This document shows, piece after piece, positions 58,672 to 64,000 of a DNA stretch of 64,000 bases. The stretch covers positions 310,001-374,000 of the forward strand of contig NZ_CP072852.1 in assembly GCF_017948265.1 (NCBI RefSeq). Reading direction: 5' to 3'. This DNA comes from Rhodoferax sp. PAMC 29310. GTDB taxonomy: Bacteria; Pseudomonadota; Gammaproteobacteria; Burkholderiales; Burkholderiaceae_C. Numbering within the stretch: position 1 is the stretch's first letter; each line of letters opens with the position of its first letter. The notes beneath the pieces are model-generated. The model saw nothing but the letters and a program-made list of their open reading frames with translations. It was not told the origin of the DNA and made no database searches. Both the position numbers and the translations under genes were made by a program.

Positions 58672-58700
58672 CTTGAAACGCCTAAAATAGAACCCAGTTA
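58672..58700 (+). promoter_or_regulatory. Sigma-32 (heat-shock) type promoter of ftsH
   Basis: CTTGAAA (58672-58678), a 14-base spacer and CCCAGTTA (58693-58700) fit the heat-shock consensus CTTGAAA/CCCCAT-T well. It lies about 40 bp before the ftsH start. FtsH is known to be under sigma-32 control and to degrade sigma-32 in turn. Confidence 0.65.
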
Positions 58701-58739
58701 TGTCTAGTCTTCTTTTTTGTGTCCATATTGGAGCCTCGC

Positions 58740-60659
58740 TTGAATAATCAGTGGTTCTCGAAAATTGCCGTATGGCTTGTGATTGCTTTTGCGCTGTTTA
58801 CCGTTTTTAAACAGTTTGATACGCGAGGAACGACTGGTGCCGGCAGCATCGGTTATTCCGACTTCTTGGAGGAAGTCCGCAATAACCGCATTAAGAGCGC
58901 CGTCATTCAGGAGGGCCAAGGCGGTACCGAAATCGTCGCTTTGACCAGTGATGACCGCAAGGTCCGTACCACTGCGACGTATTTGGACCGTGGTTTGGTG
59001 GGCGATCTGATCGCCAATGATGTGAAGTTTGATGTCCGCCCCCGTGAAGAGGGCTCGCTCCTGATGACCTTGTTGGTCAGCTGGGGACCCATGTTGCTGC
59101 TGATTGGCGTGTGGGTTTACTTCATGCGGCAGATGCAAGGCGGAGGCAAAGGCGGCGCTTTTAGCTTTGGCAAGAGCAAAGCGCGCATGATGGACGAAAA
59201 CACCAATCAAGTCACTTTTGCTGACGTGGCCGGGTGTGATGAAGCCAAGGAAGAGGTTAAGGAAGTGGTCGACTTCCTGAAAGATCCCGCCAAATTCCAA
59301 AAGCTTGGGGGACGCATTCCTCGCGGATTGTTGTTAGTCGGTCCTCCCGGCACGGGAAAAACCTTGCTTGCCAAGGGTATTGCTGGCGAAGCCAAGGTGC
59401 CATTCTTCTCTATTTCAGGTTCTGATTTTGTCGAGATGTTTGTCGGTGTGGGCGCAGCCCGCGTTCGTGACATGTTCGAGAATGCCAAGAAAAATGCGCC
59501 TTGCATCATTTTTATCGACGAGATTGATGCGGTTGGGCGTCAACGGGGTGCTGGTTTGGGCGGCGGCAACGATGAGCGTGAGCAGACCTTGAATCAGATG
59601 TTGGTCGAGATGGATGGATTTGAGACCAATGTCGGCGTGATCGTCGTGGCCGCAACCAATCGACCTGACATACTGGATGCAGCCTTGTTGCGCCCAGGTC
59701 GTTTTGACCGTCAGGTTTACGTGACGCTTCCCGATATTCGGGGTCGTGAGCAAATTCTGAATGTGCACATGCGCAAGGTGCCTTTGGGTCAAGACGTGAA
59801 CCCGGCGGTCATCGCTCGCGGGACACCCGGCATGTCGGGCGCTGATTTGGCCAACCTTTGCAATGAGGCCGCTTTGATGGCAGCACGTCGCAATGCTCGC
59901 ACGGTAGAGATGCAGGATTTTGAGCGCGCCAAAGACAAAATTCTGATGGGGCCAGAGCGCAAGAGCATGGTTATGCCTGAAAGCGAGCGCAAGAACACGG
60001 CGTACCACGAGTCCGGGCACGCATTGATTGGCAAGTTGCTTGACAAATGTGACCCGGTCCACAAGGTCACCATCATTCCTCGGGGTCGGGCATTGGGTGT
60101 CACGATGAGTTTGCCCGCCCAAGATCGTTACAGCTACGACAGCGAATACATGTTGCATCAAATCAGCATGCTGTTTGGTGGTCGTATTGCGGAAGAGGTG
60201 TTTATGAATCAGATGACCACCGGCGCAAGCAACGACTTCGAACGCGCCACACATATCGCTCGCGATATGGTGACCCGCTATGGCATGACGGATGCCCTTG
60301 GTCCTATGGTTTATGCAGAGAATGAGGGCGAGGTGTTTTTGGGACGTTCGGTTACCAAAACCACCAATATGAGCGAGCAGACCATGCAGACGGTCGACGC
60401 TGAAGTACGTCGCATCATTGATCAACAGTACACCGTGGCGCGCAAGCTCATTGAAGACAACAAAGACAAGATGCACGCTATGGCGAAGGCCTTGCTGGAG
60501 TGGGAGACCATTGACAGCGACCAGTTGGACGACATCATGGCTGGTCGTGATCCGCGGCCACCCAAAGACTGGACGCCGCGCACGCCTCCCTCTGGGGACG
60601 ATAGTGGCAGTGATGGTGCTCCGGCTGTGAAAACGGATGTTGTGCCGACTGCTGCCTGA
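58740..60659 (+). CDS. ftsH: ATP-dependent zinc metalloprotease FtsH
   Basis: FtsH is a membrane-anchored AAA+ protease that removes damaged membrane proteins and regulators such as sigma-32 and LpxC. I start at TTG 58740 ([17 protein letters not shown]) with GGAG upstream, as in related betaproteobacteria, giving 639 residues. Two membrane helices (about 8-26 and 100-120) frame a small periplasmic domain. Walker A is GPPGTGKT, Walker B IIFIDEID, and the zinc site is HESGH. A Gly/Pro/Asp-rich tail ends the protein. Confidence 0.97.
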   Translation: MNNQWFSKIAVWLVIAFALFTVFKQFDTRGTTGAGSIGYSDFLEEVRNNRIKSAVIQEGQGGTEIVALTSDDRKVRTTATYLDRGLVGDLIANDVKFDVRPREEGSLLMTLLVSWGPMLLLIGVWVYFMRQMQGGGKGGAFSFGKSKARMMDENTNQVTFADVAGCDEAKEEVKEVVDFLKDPAKFQKLGGRIPRGLLLVGPPGTGKTLLAKGIAGEAKVPFFSISGSDFVEMFVGVGAARVRDMFENAKKNAPCIIFIDEIDAVGRQRGAGLGGGNDEREQTLNQMLVEMDGFETNVGVIVVAATNRPDILDAALLRPGRFDRQVYVTLPDIRGREQILNVHMRKVPLGQDVNPAVIARGTPGMSGADLANLCNEAALMAARRNARTVEMQDFERAKDKILMGPERKSMVMPESERKNTAYHESGHALIGKLLDKCDPVHKVTIIPRGRALGVTMSLPAQDRYSYDSEYMLHQISMLFGGRIAEEVFMNQMTTGASNDFERATHIARDMVTRYGMTDALGPMVYAENEGEVFLGRSVTKTTNMSEQTMQTVDAEVRRIIDQQYTVARKLIEDNKDKMHAMAKALLEWETIDSDQLDDIMAGRDPRPPKDWTPRTPPSGDDSGSDGAPAVKTDVVPTAA

Positions 60660-60677
60660 AGTTAGCAGTGAATTATT

Positions 60678-60708
60678 AAAACGGGGCTTTGGCCCCGTTT
60701 TGCTTTTT
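60678..60708 (+). terminator. Terminator between ftsH and folP
   Basis: AAAACGGGGC and GCCCCGTTTT form a perfect 10-bp stem around TTTG and are followed by GCTTTTT. It ends about 12 bp before the folP start, so folP expression may depend on partial readthrough. Confidence 0.85.
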
Positions 60709-60719
60709 GGAGTATCTCC

Positions 60720-61592
60720 GTGCAGTGGACAACTAGCAGATTCGCAATTGATTTGAGAACGCCGAAGATAATGGGCATTGTCAATGTCACCCCTGACTCC
60801 TTCTCGGACGGTGGGCAGTACGGCGCTACGTCTGCAGCTGTTCGGCATTGTGAGAAGCTGATTCAGGATGGTGCTGATATTTTGGATATTGGGGGCGAGT
60901 CGACTCGGCCCGGCGCGACACCCTTGTCCGTTGACGACGAACTCCATCGCTTGCTGCCTGTATTGCGCGAAGCGGTGAAGTTTGGTGTGCCGGTGTCGAT
61001 TGACACGTATAAACCTCAGGTTATGCAAGTTGCCCTCGACGAGGGCGTGGACATCATCAACGATGTTTGGGCGCTAAGGTGGAGGCCGTCAAACCAAAAG
61101 ACCGCTACCTTACGGGGGCCGGATGTAGTTGCTGCTCACCCTGCCTGTGGGATTTGTTTGATGCATATGCATCGCGAGCCTCTGAGCATGCAGGTGACGC
61201 CGATGGAGGGAGATGTGCCGAGTCAGGTGACGATTTTTCTCCAACACGCAGCGGTAGCGTTGCAGGCCTTGGGTGTCGTCAAATCTAGAATCGTCGTCGA
61301 TCCGGGCATCGGGTTTGGAAAAACGGTGGCCCAGAATTTCGAGCTTCTCGCTCGTCAGAGAGAGGTTTTGACGTGCGGTTACCCTCTTGTCGCCGGTTGG
61401 TCCCGGAAGTCGTCCTTGGTGGCGTTGCTGGGGGACCTACCGGTGAATGACAATACAGCACAGGCGCATCCGCGCATGGTGGCCAGCGTTGCGGCGGCAT
61501 TGCTGGCCGTGGAGCGCGGCGCCTCTGTGGTGCGTGTGCACGATGTGCGAGAAACAGCCCAGGCCTTGAAGGTGCTGCAAGCGATTCACTAG
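60720..61592 (+). CDS. folP: Dihydropteroate synthase
   Basis: FolP joins p-aminobenzoate with dihydropterin pyrophosphate in folate synthesis and is the sulfonamide target. The start is GTG 60720 behind TTGGAG, with 290 residues. Diagnostic segments are IMGIVNVTPDSFSDGG, DILDIGGESTRPGA, SIDTYKPQVM, VDPGIGFGKTVAQNF and GWSRKSSL. FolP next to glmM and ftsH is a widespread order. Confidence 0.97.
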   Translation: MQWTTSRFAIDLRTPKIMGIVNVTPDSFSDGGQYGATSAAVRHCEKLIQDGADILDIGGESTRPGATPLSVDDELHRLLPVLREAVKFGVPVSIDTYKPQVMQVALDEGVDIINDVWALRWRPSNQKTATLRGPDVVAAHPACGICLMHMHREPLSMQVTPMEGDVPSQVTIFLQHAAVALQALGVVKSRIVVDPGIGFGKTVAQNFELLARQREVLTCGYPLVAGWSRKSSLVALLGDLPVNDNTAQAHPRMVASVAAALLAVERGASVVRVHDVRETAQALKVLQAIH

Positions 61593-61626
61593 ACTACAAA
61601 TTTCGATAAGTTGAGGGAGAAACAAT

Positions 61627-62985
61627 ATGAACAGGAACTTCTTTGGAACCGACGGAATTCGTGGCACGGTCGGACAAGCCCCAATCACCCCAGATTTTGT
61701 GCTGCGATTGGCCCATGCCGTGGGTCGTGTGCTGAAACGAACTGAGGATCGCCCCACCGTTTTGATTGGCAAAGACACCCGAATTTCCGGCTACATGCTT
61801 GAGAGCGCGCTGGAGAGTGGCTTTAACTCGGCCGGTGTCGACGTGGTTTTGCTCGGGCCGTTGCCCACGCCGGGGGTGGCCTATTTGACGCGCGCACAAC
61901 GTGCATCACTCGGTGTGGTGATCAGTGCGAGCCACAACGCTTTTGCCGACAACGGAATCAAATTCTTTAGCGCACAAGGCACCAAATTGTCAGATGCGTG
62001 GGAGTTGGATGTGGAGTCCGCGCTGGATGAGTTGCCCGTGTGGGCAGACTCCGCCACCTTAGGTAAAACTCGCCGGCTGGATGATGCCGCCGGCCGATAT
62101 ATTGAGTTCTGTAAAAGCACGTTTGCCAATGAACTGACCCTCAAGGGTTTGAAAATTGTGGTGGATGGTGCCCACGGCGCCGCCTACCAAGTGGCTCCCA
62201 AGGTATTTCATGAGTTAGGGGCTGAGGTCATTTCCATTGGGTGCCAGCCTGATGGGCTCAATATAAATCACAAGGTGGGAGCAACTCACCCTGAGGCCTT
62301 GGTGGCCGCGGTCTTGGAGCATGGTGCTCACTACGGCATTGCGCTGGATGGGGATGCGGATCGCTTGCAACTGGTTGACGCAGAGGGGCGATTGTTCAAC
62401 GGCGACGAGATTCTCTATTTGATGGTCAAAGAGCGGCTGTCTCGTGGTGGCGTTTCAGCCAGCAAACGAGCGAGTGAGCACGTCCCAGGGGTGGTTGGGA
62501 CCTTGATGACGAATATGGCGGTCGAATTGGCCTTGCGGGCCCAGGGTGTGGAACTGGTTCGCGCCAAAGTGGGTGACCGCTACGTGCTGGAAGAGTTGGA
62601 AAAGCGGGGGTGGCTCCTCGGTGGAGAAGGCTCTGGCCATTTGTTGGCGTTGGACAAGCACACCACGGGTGACGGCATCGTCTCCGCTCTGCAGGTGTTG
62701 CAGGCCTGTGTGCGCAGCGGCCAGACGCTGGCGCAATTGCTGTCAGACGTGACCTTGTTCCCGCAAACGTTGATCAATGTTCGCCTTCAGCCCGGTCAAA
62801 ACTGGCAGGCCAGCACTGACCTTGCAACTGAAACCCGCGCTGTGGAAATTGAACTGGGCGATACCGGGCGCTTGCTGATTCGGGCGAGTGGCACCGAGCC
62901 GCTGCTGCGCGTGATGGTAGAGGCGCGCGACCCCGAGCAAGCACGCCGATGTGCTCAGCGCATTGCAGACACGATCACCGCCTAA
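61627..62985 (+). CDS. glmM: Phosphoglucosamine mutase
   Basis: GlmM interconverts glucosamine-6- and glucosamine-1-phosphate for peptidoglycan and LPS precursors. The 452-residue protein starts at ATG 61627 behind GGGAG. The phosphoserine motif is [17 protein letters not shown] at about residue 100, the metal-binding loop is [11 protein letters not shown], and the sugar-binding GEGSGH and the C-terminal [14 protein letters not shown] are present. It is intact and follows folP by 34 bp. Confidence 0.97.
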   Translation: MNRNFFGTDGIRGTVGQAPITPDFVLRLAHAVGRVLKRTEDRPTVLIGKDTRISGYMLESALESGFNSAGVDVVLLGPLPTPGVAYLTRAQRASLGVVISASHNAFADNGIKFFSAQGTKLSDAWELDVESALDELPVWADSATLGKTRRLDDAAGRYIEFCKSTFANELTLKGLKIVVDGAHGAAYQVAPKVFHELGAEVISIGCQPDGLNINHKVGATHPEALVAAVLEHGAHYGIALDGDADRLQLVDAEGRLFNGDEILYLMVKERLSRGGVSASKRASEHVPGVVGTLMTNMAVELALRAQGVELVRAKVGDRYVLEELEKRGWLLGGEGSGHLLALDKHTTGDGIVSALQVLQACVRSGQTLAQLLSDVTLFPQTLINVRLQPGQNWQASTDLATETRAVEIELGDTGRLLIRASGTEPLLRVMVEARDPEQARRCAQRIADTITA

Positions 62986-63001
62986 CGCCACAGAGGTTGA
63001 A

Positions 63002-63541
63002 ATGCCCCCTTCACTGACCGTTCGTGTGTGCCGTGCTGATTACGCCAACCCGGTGCATGCTGAGGCTTTGGTGAGTTTGCTGGATGCCTATGCCCGAGAC
63101 CCCATGGGTGGAGGTGAGGCGTTGAGTGATTTTGCCAAAGTCAATTTGGTGCCCTCGCTTGCAGCACGACCGCAAGCCTTCAGCGTGCTGGCTTTTGCGT
63201 TGCTGGCCGCTGAATCCATTGAACAACCGGTGGGCTTGGTGAACTGCATTGAAGGGTTTTCGACCTTTTCCTGCCTGCCGCTGGTCAATGTGCATGACGT
63301 GGCGGTGTTGCCCGGCTATCGTGGGCACGGAGTGGGCGAGAAGATGCTGGTGCTGGCCGAAACCCTTGCGCGGGAGCGTGGCGCATGCAAGATGACCTTG
63401 GAGGTCTTGCAAGGCAATGCCAGCGCGGCGAGGCTTTACCGGCGCGTGGGTTTCGATAACTACCAACTTGACCCCGCCATGGGGCAGGCCCACTTCATGC
63501 AGAAATGGCTGGCGTCTACGGAATCGGCCAACCCATCTTGA
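63002..63541 (+). CDS. GNAT family N-acetyltransferase
   Basis: This 179-residue GNAT protein starts at ATG 63002, 16 bases after glmM; a longer frame overlaps glmM. The acetyl-CoA binding motif A is VHDVAVLPGYRGHGVGEKML, followed by GNASAARLYRRVGF (motif B). The acceptor is unknown; the FSTFSCLPLVNVHD stretch before motif A is common in amino acid or small-molecule acetyltransferases. It may be cotranscribed with glmM. Confidence 0.88.
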   Translation: MPPSLTVRVCRADYANPVHAEALVSLLDAYARDPMGGGEALSDFAKVNLVPSLAARPQAFSVLAFALLAAESIEQPVGLVNCIEGFSTFSCLPLVNVHDVAVLPGYRGHGVGEKMLVLAETLARERGACKMTLEVLQGNASAARLYRRVGFDNYQLDPAMGQAHFMQKWLASTESANPS

Positions 63542-63631
63542 GATTTTGGGGCGAGCCGTGCCGTGAGGATGCGGGAATCGCGGTACTTTTACTCCTAAAA
63601 TGATAGCTACTTGCGCTTATTCAGGGCTCAG

Positions 63632-63660
63632 TTGACAGTTGTTTGACATCTAGGTTTAAC
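63632..63660 (+). promoter_or_regulatory. Promoter of the TetR gene
   Basis: TTGACA (63632-63637), 17 bases, then TTTAAC (63655-63660). The -35 is perfect and the -10 fair. The palindrome that follows at 63684 is well placed to block it. Confidence 0.6.
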
Positions 63661-63683
63661 GAATGCCATTTTGTTAACTAATA

Positions 63684-63711
63684 TGGTAAGTAAGTAAGTA
63701 ATTGCTTACCA
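63684..63711. promoter_or_regulatory. Palindromic TetR-type operator
   Basis: TGGTAAG at 63684-63690 and CTTACCA at 63705-63711 form arms around a centre that continues the TAAG pattern, with GTAAGTAATTGCTTAC as an inner near-palindrome. It ends one base before the regulator's GTG start, so autorepression is likely. Confidence 0.65.
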
Positions 63712-63712
63712 A

Positions 63713-64000
63713 GTGAACCCATCCCAAACTTCAGACGTTGGCGCAACTCGCTTGCCCACAGAGGCTCGACAGGCTGAGATCATCGCTGCAGCGTTGCAGC
63801 TGGCGCAAGATCGCAGCCCGGGGGCGATCACTACCGCCGAACTCGCCGCTGCAGTCGGTTTGAGTCAGGGCGCGTTGTTCAAGCATTTCGACTCGAAAGA
63901 CGCCGTCTGGCTTGCGGCCATGGGCTGGGTTAGCGAGCAATTATTGGCCCGGTTGACAAGGGCGGCACGAGAGGCCAATGGACCGTTAGACGCCTTGCAA
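63713..64000 (+). CDS. TetR family transcriptional regulator, N-terminal part
   Basis: The gene starts at GTG 63713 (VNPSQTSDVGATRLPTEARQ) and runs past the window end, leaving 96 codons. The DNA-binding domain spans about 17-65, with helix-turn-helix TTAELAAAVGLSQGALFKHF followed by DSKDAVWLAA, a standard TetR form. The ligand domain begins at the edge. TetR regulators with such upstream palindromes usually control an adjacent efflux or metabolic operon, which would be to the right of the window. Confidence 0.9.
   Translation, partial: MNPSQTSDVGATRLPTEARQAEIIAAALQLAQDRSPGAITTAELAAAVGLSQGALFKHFDSKDAVWLAAMGWVSEQLLARLTRAAREANGPLDALQ

Noticed and set aside
59415..61028. A 537-codon open frame on the minus strand across ftsH and folP
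   Set aside because: It lies fully antisense to two certain genes, has a His- and Gln-rich composition typical of mirror frames of high-GC genes, and resembles no protein family.

Overview
The window looks like a chromosome segment of a betaproteobacterium, most likely a Comamonadaceae member of the Rhodoferax type. The basis is the gene order (rpsB-tsf-pyrH-frr-uppS-cdsA-dxr-rseP-bamA-skp-lpxD-fabZ-lpxA-lpxB-rnhB, then carA-carB-greA, then yhbY/rlmE-ftsH-folP-glmM), a PHB-type phaR next to rimO, and protein sequences I recognise from that family. The genus is inference from memory of protein style, not a search result.

There are two unlike halves. Bases 1 to about 18633 are accessory DNA. 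They hold the 5' part of a very large type I polyketide synthase on the minus strand (cut by the window edge), an IS66-family element, a fragment of another transposase, a solo Lon-like AAA+ ATPase with the decayed tail of a second copy, three copies of a 23-bp palindrome, a complete IS21-family element with a 6-bp target duplication, a small membrane ORF, a ParE-type toxin-antitoxin pair and a SOS-controlled umuD with an abnormal C-terminus and no umuC. The right boundary is marked by 28 nt identical in form to the T-arm and acceptor 3' half of a tRNA, which I assign to tRNA-Val(GAC). That is the expected scar of an element integrated at a tRNA 3' end. No integrase is visible, so the other junction and the intact tRNA should lie left of the window.

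From about 18690 onward the DNA is core chromosome: phaR, rimO, tRNA-Leu(CAG), rnr. It is interrupted at 23848-30219 by a signalling locus in visible decay. That locus contains a PAS-GGDEF-EAL-REC-PAS gene with two in-frame stop codons, a histidine kinase cut just after its H-box, and an HD-GYP fragment. The last two are joined by an IS256-family element that lacks a target duplication, so an adjacent deletion is likely. Two HDOD proteins, an NAD(P)HX repair enzyme, a metallo-hydrolase, a D-amino-acid dehydrogenase and an amidase follow on the minus strand.

The remaining 27 kb is dense housekeeping sequence on the plus strand. It covers translation (S2, EF-Ts, RRF), pyrimidine supply (UMP kinase, carbamoyl-phosphate synthetase), isoprenoid and phospholipid precursors, outer-membrane assembly and lipid A synthesis, RNA modification, FtsH, folate and cell-wall precursor genes. 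It ends in a GNAT gene and the start of a TetR regulator with its own palindromic operator.
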